Assembly: GCA_017555765.1 (NCBI GenBank)
Contig: JAFZFT010000062.1
Span: forward strand, 1 to 37,279
Direction of reading: 5' to 3'
Source of the DNA: Clostridia bacterium
GTDB taxonomy: Bacteria > Bacillota > Clostridia > Oscillospirales > Acutalibacteraceae
DNA: 37,279 nucleotides
Positions within the stretch are counted from its first letter, which is position 1. Each line of letters starts with the position of its first letter. The position numbers and the translations under genes were made by a program. The notes under the pieces were generated by a model. That model did not search any database. It was given only the letters and a program-made list of their open reading frames with translations, and was not told the origin of the DNA. Shown here one piece after another: positions 17,381 through 25,375 of the stretch.

Positions 17381-19366
17381 ATGGAAGAAAGCAAAGAGCA
17401 GAAAAAAACACCCGAGGCAACAGACAGTACTATAACCTTCAGGCTTGACGATGCTTATTTTGAGGATGAAATACAGTATCCTCAATACGCCGAAGCGGAA
17501 GCAATAGAAATTATTACTCCCGTGGAGGAAGCAGAGGAAGATACAGTTACTTCCGACGAAGGGGAAGGTTCTCCCGTACCGGATAAAAAGCGTAAAAAGA
17601 AAAAGCCACTCATCATAAGGCTCTTTAATGCACTGATAAATCTCATATTCCTTACCGGTGACAGTACTATAGCTCTTATCCGTTGGCTCATCAGAAAGCC
17701 TCTACCGCTTATTTTACTGCCCCTCAGGCTGTGGCTGAGACTTGTACGCACTCAGATTTCAGAAACAGCTCAGAGCATCAAAAACAGACCTACCTCAGTT
17801 ACAGGTAAGATAAAGGAAATCGCAAAGAAAAAGGCAGAAGAAAAGAGTAAGGACGGAAAAGAACATAAGCCCGCCTATATACCCGCCTTCTTCAGCTATA
17901 TTTTCAGCGAGAAGAGACTTATAAAGACGGTAGTAAATATTACATTCCCGCTTATAGTGATTTTTGCAGTGTATAATCTCTACTCACTGAACAGAAATCA
18001 GGTCTTCGCTCTTGAGGTTTACTATAACGGACATAGTCTCGGATATATCGAAAACAAAGAGGTTTTTGAAGAGGCAAAGCAGGACGCTATGATGCTTCTT
18101 GCAGACACCGAAAACGATGTGCTCACCACAGAGCCGGTGTACAAGACCGCTTATGTAGAGCTCAATGAGCTCAGCAACCCGAAAATGATAAGTGAAAATC
18201 TTATCGCCTCCTCGGATACGGAATATATAAGAGCCTGCGGTATTTACGTTGACGGTGAATTCCTTTGTGCGGTTAAAAATGAATCCGATGCAATCACCGT
18301 TTTCGAATATCTGCTTGAGCCCTATAAAAAAGAGGTTGAAGAAACCGCCACGGTTGCTTTCGTTGAAGAAATAGAGTACGTTTCGGGACTTTATCCCGCT
18401 GACAGTGAGCTTATCTACGACTCCTATGCATTGCGTACTCTCCTTTCAAATCCCAAGTCGGAGGCGGTATATCACACCTTCACTGCAAACGACACTGTTC
18501 AGGCAGTACGTAAAAAGTACGGTCTTACACTCAGTGAGCTTAAGGCTCTCAATCCCCATGTTGACTTTGATACACTTGAGGCTTCCTTCATCACAGTACC
18601 CGAGACAGAGGGTGAGGCAGAAGGCGAAGAGACTCCCGAAGCAGAGGTACAGCCACCCAAGGAGGTTAAGCTTCTCGTTTCACGTCAGGTGAATTTCGTA
18701 CGTGTAAAGGTTATGAGAACAAAGGTAACCACAAAGGATATCCCCTATCAGGTAATAGAGAAAAATTCCTCAACCCTTGCCAAGGGTACCAAAAAGACCT
18801 CACAGGAAGGCTCCTACGGTAAAAAAGAGGTAACTGAGCTTGAAACCTATATCGACGGAAAGCTTTCTTACACAACGTTAATTTCGGAAAAGACTGTAAA
18901 GAATCCCGTTGATAAGATTGTCCTCATCGGTACAAAGACATATACAAGCTCTTCATCAGGATGGACCTGGCCCACAAGAGGCGCATACTCCATTTCATCA
19001 CCCTACGGCTACAGAAGCGCAAGTATATCAGGCTGGGCATTCCACGGCGGTATCGATATCGTTATCGGCGGTATGAGTTCATCAGGTGTACCCGTTGTTG
19101 CAGCAGCATCAGGTACTGTTGAAGTCGTACAGAGAGGCTACAGCGGATACGGACATATGGTGCTTATCAACCACGGAAACGGCATTAAATCAAGATACGC
19201 TCATATGCAGGCCGGCTCTATAAGCGTCTATACAGGACAGAAGGTATCCAAGGGTCAGCAAATCGGCAGAATCGGTTCAACCGGTAACTCAACGGGCCCC
19301 CACCTTCACTTTGAGGTTATTGTCAACGGTGCAAAGGTTGACCCGCAGAAGTATGTCAGCAGATAA
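17381..19366 (+). CDS. Membrane-anchored LysM/G5/M23 peptidase-family protein
   Basis: 661 codons. The first ~70 residues are acidic and low complexity, then a KKRKKKK cluster and a hydrophobic, basic stretch (77-122). A transmembrane helix at about 182-203 probably puts the remainder outside the cell. Residues ~362-406 resemble a LysM domain (ending SELKALNPHVDFDTL), ~427-515 a G5 domain, and 527-660 an M23 metallopeptidase with H555 and D559 in HGGID, H608, and H641 and H643 in HLHFE. All zinc ligands are kept, so it may cut peptidoglycan cross-links. The order anchor-LysM-G5-M23 is common in sporulating Firmicutes. AGGTGAG precedes the ATG; a strong terminator follows. Confidence 0.92.
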   Translation: MEESKEQKKTPEATDSTITFRLDDAYFEDEIQYPQYAEAEAIEIITPVEEAEEDTVTSDEGEGSPVPDKKRKKKKPLIIRLFNALINLIFLTGDSTIALIRWLIRKPLPLILLPLRLWLRLVRTQISETAQSIKNRPTSVTGKIKEIAKKKAEEKSKDGKEHKPAYIPAFFSYIFSEKRLIKTVVNITFPLIVIFAVYNLYSLNRNQVFALEVYYNGHSLGYIENKEVFEEAKQDAMMLLADTENDVLTTEPVYKTAYVELNELSNPKMISENLIASSDTEYIRACGIYVDGEFLCAVKNESDAITVFEYLLEPYKKEVEETATVAFVEEIEYVSGLYPADSELIYDSYALRTLLSNPKSEAVYHTFTANDTVQAVRKKYGLTLSELKALNPHVDFDTLEASFITVPETEGEAEGEETPEAEVQPPKEVKLLVSRQVNFVRVKVMRTKVTTKDIPYQVIEKNSSTLAKGTKKTSQEGSYGKKEVTELETYIDGKLSYTTLISEKTVKNPVDKIVLIGTKTYTSSSSGWTWPTRGAYSISSPYGYRSASISGWAFHGGIDIVIGGMSSSGVPVVAAASGTVEVVQRGYSGYGHMVLINHGNGIKSRYAHMQAGSISVYTGQKVSKGQQIGRIGSTGNSTGPHLHFEVIVNGAKVDPQKYVSR

Positions 19367-19370
19367 AAAA

Positions 19371-19397
19371 GACTCCCTTGATTGGGAGTCTTTTTTT
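19371..19397 (+). terminator. Intrinsic terminator after the M23 gene
   Basis: Perfect 7-bp stem GACTCCC (19371-19377) / GGGAGTC (19384-19390), 6-base loop, then seven T residues. It is flanked by A's on the left, so it could also stop minus-strand transcription coming from the SGNH gene. Confidence 0.92.
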
Positions 19398-19474
19398 AGG
19401 GATTATGGACTAGGGAATAGGGGCTGACTACTGTACGTTGCCGAAGGCACCCCCGATTCCTGATTACTGGCTAC
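19398..19474. repeat. Degenerate heptamer-array inverted pair between M23 and SGNH genes
   Basis: Right after the terminator the plus strand reads in 7-bp steps (GGGATTA, TGGACTA, GGGAATA, GGGGCTG). The facing right arm (19452-19474), read on the minus strand, steps as TAGCCAG, TAATCAG, GAATCGG. The small centre contains GTTGCCGAAGGCAC, a short hairpin. The right arm covers the SGNH stop codon (19464-19466) and its last codons (S-S-Q). The units are more diverged than in the other elements, so the call is less certain. Confidence 0.55.
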
Positions 19475-20588
19475 TTGTCTCCTCTTCTTTTCTCTTTTCG
19501 TCAGCTCTCTGCCAGCCTTCTTTGCTCATTGCAAAGTAGTTTTCAGATGCCTTTGCCCACATTTCGTAGCCTTCCTCGCCTCTGTGGTCAACAGTGGAGT
19601 AGCCGTTTTCAACAAGGAAGCGGCACACATAATCGGTCATCTTTTCACCGCCTGCGAGATTCATATGACCGTCGTCGTAAAAGTCCTTTGTGGGGTCAAT
19701 ACCCGCCTCTTCGAACATTTCTCTTGAGCCGAAGTCTATTGTGTCATAGCCTCTGTCGGAACAGTACTTGAGAATAGTTGTAAGCTCCTGCTGAATTTCG
19801 AGATTTCTCAGTGAAGGTATGCTGATGAATACTACCTTTAAGTTTTCCTCTTCGCAGAATTCGAATACTCTTTCAAGCTCACTTTTCTGGAAATCGTCGA
19901 GGTAGTTATAGCCTTCAAAATCAAGATTGGGCATACGGGGAGTCATATCCGCTATATTGAATGCATCATTTGATTTATGCGCTCCGAGATAGTCCTCCAT
20001 AAGACCTACTGTTCTGTCAGCGGCGGAGAAGCCGTCAATCCAGCCGCCGTGTATATCAAGAAGCCTTGTGTAGATTGAGGGATCATATCTGTTTATCTTG
20101 CCGTCTTCAGGCTCACCGTAGTATTCGTATATTCTGTCGGCATAACCGAGAAGACTCTCAAAGGTTTTGAACTTTGCTTCAACAGAGCACATTGCGGTAC
20201 ATGCGCCAACAAGATGAGAATCGCCTACACTTCCGTAAAGGTTTTCTCTTCTGAGGGAATGTACGTCAAAAACGATGTATTTAAGATCGTGATTCTGCTT
20301 TATGTAATCAACATAAGGGTATATTGCCGCAAAGGGCTGCATCGCAGTACCCATATGATAGGTTGCGACTCCGTAATTTTCGAAGCCGACTGCACTTACC
20401 CACGCCGCCGTTACGGTACTCGGGCCTAAGACTATACCGTCAATTGTACCTGCGGGTACTGATTCAACGGTGTTTATATTCATAACCTCCATAACCTCAG
20501 GTACCTGGAGAGCGTAAACCACACCTGAAAAAGTAAGTGCAAAAACAAGTATAAGAGCTATTAACTGAAACCAAAGCTTATTTTTCAT
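19464..20588 (-). CDS. SGNH-hydrolase-like exported protein, probable acyltransferase partner of the MBOAT
   Basis: 374 codons. A signal anchor is visible at residues 3-27 (LWFQLIALILVFALTFSGVVY). The following domain resembles SGNH/GDSL folds of the AlgX/AlgJ/DltD kind: IVLGPSTVTAAW puts a serine (S57) at the nucleophile position and D305-x-x-H308 in FYDDGHMN matches the C-terminal catalytic dyad block. Immediately upstream (14-base gap) is an AlgI-like MBOAT. By analogy with AlgI/AlgX and PatA/PatB pairs, the MBOAT passes an acyl group across the membrane and this protein transfers it to a cell-surface glycan. Acceptor and acyl group are not readable from the sequence. The final codons lie in a heptamer-type repeat. 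Confidence 0.75.
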   Translation of the reverse strand: MKNKLWFQLIALILVFALTFSGVVYALQVPEVMEVMNINTVESVPAGTIDGIVLGPSTVTAAWVSAVGFENYGVATYHMGTAMQPFAAIYPYVDYIKQNHDLKYIVFDVHSLRRENLYGSVGDSHLVGACTAMCSVEAKFKTFESLLGYADRIYEYYGEPEDGKINRYDPSIYTRLLDIHGGWIDGFSAADRTVGLMEDYLGAHKSNDAFNIADMTPRMPNLDFEGYNYLDDFQKSELERVFEFCEEENLKVVFISIPSLRNLEIQQELTTILKYCSDRGYDTIDFGSREMFEEAGIDPTKDFYDDGHMNLAGGEKMTDYVCRFLVENGYSTVDHRGEEGYEMWAKASENYFAMSKEGWQRADEKRKEEETSSQ

Positions 20589-20603
20589 TTTACAGGTACC
20601 TCC

Positions 20604-22184
20604 TTAGAACTTCTGATATACGAAATCCGAGCCGTATGCTCCGAAAACGAGTATGAAGCATATTGCAAGGGAAACAAGGAAAAGCTGAAGTATAAGAGGA
20701 CACTTGTCAAGAGTCTCTCTTATCTTTACTCCCCTTTCCTGAAGAATACTTACAACAAAGAGTATTGCTACAACGAAGAGCAGTACCATAATCGCCCTGA
20801 GCATAAGACCGAGCTTTAAGATTGTACCGTCAAAGAAAATCTGCGGATTAAAGTCTGAGAACATATTGCCTATCATCTTAAGTGCTACTGTGAGATTATC
20901 CGCACGGGAGAAGATTCTGCCGATGCTTACAAGCATAAAGGTACGGAAAATCTGGAAAAGCTTCCACAGTACGTTATCTTCCTTTATGTGAAGCCTTGTG
21001 AGTGTCTTTTTGTAAATAGGCTCAAGCAGAATACTGCCTGAAATGATAATGCTGTTCCATAAGCCGTAGCCTACGTACTTCATATTTGAGCCGTGCCAGA
21101 TACCTACGAGCATAAATGCAATGAAGGATGCAAGAAAGGTGGGGAGAAGTCTGCCGACCGTATTTCCGAAGACCTTTCTTGTCTTTTTGCCCATAGCCGC
21201 AAACTTCTTTGAAAGTGACAAGGGATAGAACACATAGTCTCTCATCCATGCGCCGAGAGTAATGTGCCAGCGACGCCAGAATTCCGATACGGAGCGTGCA
21301 AAATAGGGACGCTCGAAGTTTATTGCCATTTCAATGCCGAAGACCTGAGCAACACCGCGGATAAGATCCATACCGCCTGAGAAGTCGGCATAAACCTGAA
21401 GACCGTAGGCAATCGCACCCACAAGAATTACAAAGCCGCTGTATTTTTCATGGCCGTTGAAGACCTCGTTGGCTATAACTCCCGCATACTCGGCAAGGGT
21501 AAGCTTCTTTACGAGACCCCAGAGCAAAAGCTCAAGTCCGTGCTTGACATTTTTCTCGTTAAAGCGGTTTCCTTCGAAAAGCTGAGGTGCCATACGGTCA
21601 AAACGACCTATGGGGCCCTGTACCATCTGCGGAAAGAAGGATACGAAAAGAGCAACCCTGAGAGGGTTCTTTTCCGCACGCTGTTTACCTCTGTATACAT
21701 CAATAATATAGCTTGTTGCCTGAAGGGTGTAAAAGGAAATACCCAAGGGCATATACATATCTATGTAAGGTGCGTCCTTATTAAGACCGAGGAAATTGAG
21801 CACATTGAAGGACAACTCAAGGGTAGTATTAAGATATTTGAAAATGAAAAGAAGCACAAAGCAGATAACAAGTCCGAGAGAGAGTACCTTCCTCTTATCC
21901 TTCTGCAAGGTAGCCTTCAGCGCTTTTTTCTCATCCCTTGTGATATCGGGATGCTCATTCAGGTACAGCTTATTAGCTTCCGTCTTTTTATCAAGCTGAA
22001 GAGCCACAAACCACACAACAAGTGCCGCAGAGTACATAACTCCGGTGCCTATAAGACCCGACTTAACATAGAAATATACACTAGAAGCAAGAAGCACAAG
22101 CCAGCGGTGCTTCAAGGGGAAAATATAGTATACCACTGCGGCAATGAGCCACAGGAAGGTAAACTCAAGTGATACAATATCCAT
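20604..22184 (-). CDS. AlgI-type MBOAT family O-acyltransferase
   Basis: 526 codons, typical of AlgI-like membrane-bound O-acyltransferases. It has around ten hydrophobic segments. Family signatures are MPLGISFYTLQATSYIIDVYRG, FPQMVQGPIGRF, YADFSGGMDLIRG, FWRRWHITLGAWMRDYVFYP (H307) and LVGIWHGSN with the proposed catalytic H364. It moves acyl groups, usually acetyl, from a cytoplasmic donor to an exported acceptor together with the downstream SGNH protein. AGGAGG is 14 bases from the ATG, an unusually long spacing; AGGTT and AACCT between them can form a small hairpin. The leader also holds a TCGGA/TCCGA hairpin. It is first in a two-gene operon with a clear promoter. Confidence 0.93.
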   Translation of the reverse strand: MDIVSLEFTFLWLIAAVVYYIFPLKHRWLVLLASSVYFYVKSGLIGTGVMYSAALVVWFVALQLDKKTEANKLYLNEHPDITRDEKKALKATLQKDKRKVLSLGLVICFVLLFIFKYLNTTLELSFNVLNFLGLNKDAPYIDMYMPLGISFYTLQATSYIIDVYRGKQRAEKNPLRVALFVSFFPQMVQGPIGRFDRMAPQLFEGNRFNEKNVKHGLELLLWGLVKKLTLAEYAGVIANEVFNGHEKYSGFVILVGAIAYGLQVYADFSGGMDLIRGVAQVFGIEMAINFERPYFARSVSEFWRRWHITLGAWMRDYVFYPLSLSKKFAAMGKKTRKVFGNTVGRLLPTFLASFIAFMLVGIWHGSNMKYVGYGLWNSIIISGSILLEPIYKKTLTRLHIKEDNVLWKLFQIFRTFMLVSIGRIFSRADNLTVALKMIGNMFSDFNPQIFFDGTILKLGLMLRAIMVLLFVVAILFVVSILQERGVKIRETLDKCPLILQLFLVSLAICFILVFGAYGSDFVYQKF

Positions 22185-22254
22185 ACAGGTTTCCGTAACC
22201 TCCTGATTTATTTCTCATCGGACAGAATCCGACCTTTTTCAACACGACCCGCCA

Positions 22255-22283
22255 ATTATAGCAAAGTGATTTATCAAAGTCAA
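22255..22283 (-). promoter_or_regulatory. Vegetative promoter for the MBOAT-SGNH operon
   Basis: On the minus strand TTGACT (22283-22278), a 17-base spacer and TATAAT (22260-22255). The leader of about 65 bases contains a TCGGA/TCCGA hairpin before the ribosome binding site. The rest of the 22185-22445 gap is A+T-rich with no gene seen. Confidence 0.8.
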
Positions 22284-22384
22284 TCTTGCTTACATTTTTT
22301 TAACTATTTTATAAAACTGACTTTTTATGCTTCATTTTTTTGTATTTTTTAACGCAGATATTTTCTTTTATAGTATATAGAAGT

Positions 22385-22413
22385 TGACATAAAGTGCTAT
22401 TCGTGATATCCTT
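22385..22413 (+). promoter_or_regulatory. Promoter for the GtaA-like gene
   Basis: TTGACA (22385-22390) with a 17-base spacer to TATCCT (22408-22413), 33 bases before the start codon. The -35 is perfect and the -10 keeps TAT and the final T, so moderate strength is expected. Confidence 0.6.
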
Positions 22414-22445
22414 AACTGAATAGAATTTTTCAGGGAGGATTTATC

Positions 22446-24368
22446 ATGTTATTACCCGCATATCCCATCGTAACCGTTGACCCTCATTTCAGTATCTGGT
22501 CAAAGGCTGAGCGTCTCACTTCAGATGATACCAAGCAGTGGTACGGACAGAAAAAACGTATCGAAGGTACTGTAAGCGTTGATGCTGATACATACCGCTT
22601 CCTCGGAAACGGCAAGGAAACTGCTCTTTTCCAGGTTTCGGAAAAAATCGAGCCTTATGTAAGTACATATACATTTGAAAATGCCGCAATCCGTCTTAAG
22701 CTCACAACCTGGTCACCCTTCCTTTTCTGTGACCTCCATCTTTTAAGCCTTCCCGTTGCATTCCTTGACACTGAGGTTGAGGTACTTGACGGCAAGGAGC
22801 ATACAATCAGCGTTAAATTCACTGCTTTTGACGAGCTTTGCTACAACAACAAAAAGAAGCAGATTACTAAATATACAGACTCCTACGAAAACGTACGCCT
22901 TGTTAAAATGGGCTGTACAAAGCAGACTCCGCTCAGAGATTCAGGCGACGAATTCTCCGCTGACTGGGGCTATTACGCTTTCATGGGCGGCGAATGTACT
23001 GTATGCAAGGAAGGTATCAGCACGAAGAGCCGTACTGTATTCGGAAAAGGTCTCACCTTCAACACAGTTATCGGCTATGATGACGTTTACTCAATCGAGT
23101 ACTTCGGCGAACAGCTCAAGGGTCTCTGGACAGAGAAATTCAAGAGCATTGATGAAGGTATGAAGTACTGCCTTGACAACAAGGACGAAATCTTCACAAA
23201 GCTTATGGCTCAGCAGGAAATGATTCTTGCAGACAGCGAGAAATTCGGCAAGGATTATCAGAACATCCTCACCGCAGCTGCTAGACAGGTGCTTGCAGCT
23301 CACAAGCTCGTAAGAAGCAGCAAGGGCGACCTTCTTTATATGTCAAAGGAATGCCATTCAAACGGCTGTATTAATACCGTTGACGTTTCATACCCCGCTA
23401 TGCCCATGTATCTTATTTATACTCCCGAGCTTGTTAAGGCTATGCTTGTCGGTATCTTCGAATTTGCCTCTATGCCCTTATGGACTGCGGATTTCGCTCC
23501 CCACGATATAGGCAGATACCCCATCGCAAACGGTCAGGTTTATGCTCTTAACATTCACAACCACCTTCTCCCCCACTCATATACCTACAGAAAGGTATAT
23601 AAGAGCAACAAGTTCGGCATGTATATGCCTCAGTTCCAGATGCCCGTTGAGGAATGCGGTAATATGATTCTTCTGACCTATGCTTACTATATGGTATCAA
23701 AGGATATCGACTTCCTTAAGGAAAATTCCGCAACTCTTAAGAAGTGGGCCGATTACCTCATAATGAAGGGTGTAGTGCTTGACAATCAGCTTTGCACCGA
23801 CGACTTCGCAGGTCACAGCAAGAAGAATGTTAACCTTGCTATCAAGGCTGTTATGGGTATTGCGGCTTACAGCAGAATCGCTGATATTCTCGGTGAGGAA
23901 AACACCTATATGACAAAGGCAAAGGAATATGCAGACGAGCTTGTTTCCGTATGCGGCAAGGGCCTCGACTTCCTTCCCTTCAGCGTTGACAAGAAGGATT
24001 CATGGAGCCTTAAGTACAACCTCGTATGGGATATTCTCTTCGACTTCAACCTCTTCGACAAGGCCATCTATAAGGCAGAAAGCGAGAAGTACCGCATTGA
24101 AATGAACACCTACGGTACTCCCCTCGACTATCGCCGTACCTTCACAAAAACTGACTGGGAGCTCTGGGCAGCATGTCTTGATGAAACTCAGGAAAATATC
24201 GGTCTTCTTTCAAAGTGTATCTGCGACTATCTTGCAGACACCGAGGACAGAAACTGCTTCTCTGACTGGGTTGAGACAAAGAAGCCCAAGCAGAGCGGAT
24301 TCGATCACAGAACTGTTCAGGCAGGCTTATGGATGCCGGTGCTTTTCTCAAAATTCGGAAAGTTTTAA
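22446..24368 (+). CDS. GtaA/DUF4965-type glutaminase-family protein
   Basis: 640 codons. The N-terminus PAYPIVTVDPHFSIWSKAE and the later blocks TADFAPHDIGRYPIANGQ, MPVEECGNMILLTYAY, CTDDFAGHSKKNVNLA and SLKYNLVWDILFDFNLF match the DUF5127/DUF4965/DUF1793 architecture shared with fungal glutaminase A. The segment YGTPLDYRRTFTKTDWELW is especially characteristic. The fold is an alpha/alpha toroid related to glycoside hydrolases, so a carbohydrate substrate is as plausible as glutamine. There is no signal peptide, unlike secreted fungal GtaA, so it should be cytoplasmic. AGGGAGG precedes the ATG. It is monocistronic and ends two bases before a repeat. Family call is good; reaction uncertain. 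Confidence 0.85.
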   Translation: MLLPAYPIVTVDPHFSIWSKAERLTSDDTKQWYGQKKRIEGTVSVDADTYRFLGNGKETALFQVSEKIEPYVSTYTFENAAIRLKLTTWSPFLFCDLHLLSLPVAFLDTEVEVLDGKEHTISVKFTAFDELCYNNKKKQITKYTDSYENVRLVKMGCTKQTPLRDSGDEFSADWGYYAFMGGECTVCKEGISTKSRTVFGKGLTFNTVIGYDDVYSIEYFGEQLKGLWTEKFKSIDEGMKYCLDNKDEIFTKLMAQQEMILADSEKFGKDYQNILTAAARQVLAAHKLVRSSKGDLLYMSKECHSNGCINTVDVSYPAMPMYLIYTPELVKAMLVGIFEFASMPLWTADFAPHDIGRYPIANGQVYALNIHNHLLPHSYTYRKVYKSNKFGMYMPQFQMPVEECGNMILLTYAYYMVSKDIDFLKENSATLKKWADYLIMKGVVLDNQLCTDDFAGHSKKNVNLAIKAVMGIAAYSRIADILGEENTYMTKAKEYADELVSVCGKGLDFLPFSVDKKDSWSLKYNLVWDILFDFNLFDKAIYKAESEKYRIEMNTYGTPLDYRRTFTKTDWELWAACLDETQENIGLLSKCICDYLADTEDRNCFSDWVETKKPKQSGFDHRTVQAGLWMPVLFSKFGKF

Positions 24369-24370
24369 TC

Positions 24371-24585
24371 AATGCGCAATTCGCAATGCGCAGAACCTCT
24401 CCGTCACCCTTCGGGTGCCACCTTTTCCTCCGGAAACGGGCACACCCTCGTCACTTCGTGACACTCCCTCTAACAGAGGGAATTACCTTTCAGGAGAGGC
24501 AAGGTTAAGGGTTGCACCTTCGGTGCTATTATATCGCAATCGCGGGGAACAATTCAGTAACAGAAAAGTTATACCCGCCGGGTAA
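24371..24585 (+). repeat. Hairpin-rich ~215-bp repeat, left copy (after the GtaA-like gene)
   Basis: It begins two bases after the stop codon with heptamers AATGCGC, AATTCGC, AATGCGC, then carries short stems with 3-base loops: CACCC-TTC-GGGTG (near 24405-24417), GTCAC-TTC-GTGAC (24450-24462), CCCTCT-AAC-AGAGGG (24466-24480) and GCACC-TTC-GGTGC (24514-24526). It ends near a CCGCCGGGTAA segment. The reverse complement of 26801-27013 matches it closely along its whole length. The apparent open reading frame through it is a shadow of the repeat. No terminal protein gene or transposase is inside. Confidence 0.93.
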
Positions 24586-24605
24586 GGTATTACAACATAC
24601 AACAA

Positions 24606-24645
24606 AAAGTCGTCCGAAGAAAATCGGGCGACTTTATTTTTTGTA
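24606..24645. terminator. Terminator-like hairpin, probably bidirectional
   Basis: AAAGTCGTCCGA (24606-24617) pairs with TCGGGCGACTTT (24624-24635), one G-T type mismatch, with T-rich sequence on the right and A-rich on the left. It would stop minus-strand transcripts of the 125-codon gene and plus-strand readthrough of the GtaA-like gene. Its stem is nearly the same as that at 25332-25363. Confidence 0.75.
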
Positions 24646-24658
24646 TGAATTCATTCGG

Positions 24659-25036
24659 TCATTTTATTATATTAAACAATACAGAATCTGATATAAGATA
24701 GCAACTGCTTTCCTTGTGCCAACCATATACACATTCAAATAAAGCTTCGTTGCTTTGTGCGTTAAAACTGAAAAGCTTCATATTTTTTGTTTTTCGTATA
24801 ATATCAAAGTTTGTGAAGCCATATAAAAGCTTATAATTTTCATATCGGTTTAAGACCTGAAAGCCAAAACTGAAACCTATATTATCAACACAGTTCAGAA
24901 AAGATAAAAGCTCATCGAATTCATTGTCGGGAACAGAAATTTCCCAAAAGTATTTTAATTTTCCGATTTTTTGATTAGTAACATAATATCTCATATAGGA
25001 TTCAAATCTTTTCTCACTGAAGGGCTTTTCAATCAT
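24659..25036 (-). CDS. Hypothetical protein (125 codons), accessory island
   Basis: I do not recognise this family. The ATG at 25036 is preceded by AGAGAGG nine bases away and by a well-formed promoter. The product is soluble, without a signal peptide or membrane helix, and rich in Phe, Tyr and Asn (for instance NIGFSFGFQVLNRYENYKLLYGF). It carries a few scattered cysteines and no obvious catalytic motif. Base composition is clearly more A+T-rich than the flanking housekeeping genes. It faces a small Cro/CI-type regulator gene across an 11-bp direct repeat that overlaps its own promoter, so repression by that regulator is likely. Possible roles such as an effector or immunity-type protein are speculation. 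Confidence 0.7.
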   Translation of the reverse strand: MIEKPFSEKRFESYMRYYVTNQKIGKLKYFWEISVPDNEFDELLSFLNCVDNIGFSFGFQVLNRYENYKLLYGFTNFDIIRKTKNMKLFSFNAQSNEALFECVYGWHKESSCYLISDSVLFNIIK

Positions 25037-25066
25037 TATATATTACCTCTCTGTTTTAATAGATAA

Positions 25067-25097
25067 ATTATAGTCAATATATTAAGTATAGTCAATA
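25067..25097 (-). promoter_or_regulatory. Promoter of the 125-codon gene with embedded direct-repeat operator
   Basis: On the minus strand TTGACT (25095-25090), a 17-base spacer and TATAAT (25072-25067). On the plus strand the 11-mer TATAGTCAATA occurs at 25069-25079 and again at 25087-25097, an 18-bp period. One copy covers the -35 and the other the -10, as expected for an operator bound by the adjacent helix-turn-helix protein. A possible plus-strand -10, TATGAT, lies near 25105. Confidence 0.65.
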
Positions 25098-25122
25098 GGC
25101 AACATATGATAAAATTTATTCG

Positions 25123-25332
25123 GTGATTGATTTGATTAGTTATAAGCCTTTCTTTCAGACCTTACTGAAAAGAAACATTACAGAATATAACTTAATATAT
25201 AAGCAGGGCTTTTCTGCAAACACAATTCACAGAATGAAAAAAGGTCTGCCCATAAGCACAAAGACGATTGATGCCTTGTGCTATGCTTTGGATTGTGAAA
25301 TATCCGATATAATAAAATTTGAAAAAGAATAA
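25123..25332 (+). CDS. Small Cro/CI-type helix-turn-helix regulator (HTH_26-like)
   Basis: 69 codons from GTG at 25123; a TTG at 25132 with GGTGA five bases upstream is an alternative start. The pattern YKPFFQTLLKRNITEYNLI, then FSANTIHRMKKGLPISTKTI, then DALCYALDCEISDIIKF, is that of the small single-domain YozG/HTH_26 regulators. No other domain is present. It diverges from the 125-codon gene and probably represses it, and perhaps itself, through the repeated TATAGTCAATA site. A terminator overlaps its stop codon. Confidence 0.82.
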   Translation: MIDLISYKPFFQTLLKRNITEYNLIYKQGFSANTIHRMKKGLPISTKTIDALCYALDCEISDIIKFEKE

Positions 25333-25364
25333 AAGTCGTCTGATTTTCTCAGGCGACTTTTTTG
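25332..25364 (+). terminator. Intrinsic terminator after the HTH_26 gene
   Basis: AAAGTCGTCTGA pairs with TCAGGCGACTTT around a short T-rich loop, followed by a run of T's. It begins inside the stop region of the regulator gene. A-rich sequence on its left means it can also terminate the converging secreted-protein gene. Confidence 0.85.
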
Positions 25365-25375
25365 TATATTCTATG

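Noticed and set aside
24178-24585. 135-codon plus-strand open frame reaching into the left repeat
   Set aside because: Out of frame with the GtaA-like gene, then a translation of the repeat itself (heptamers read as repeated N-A-Q/I-R-N); not a protein gene.
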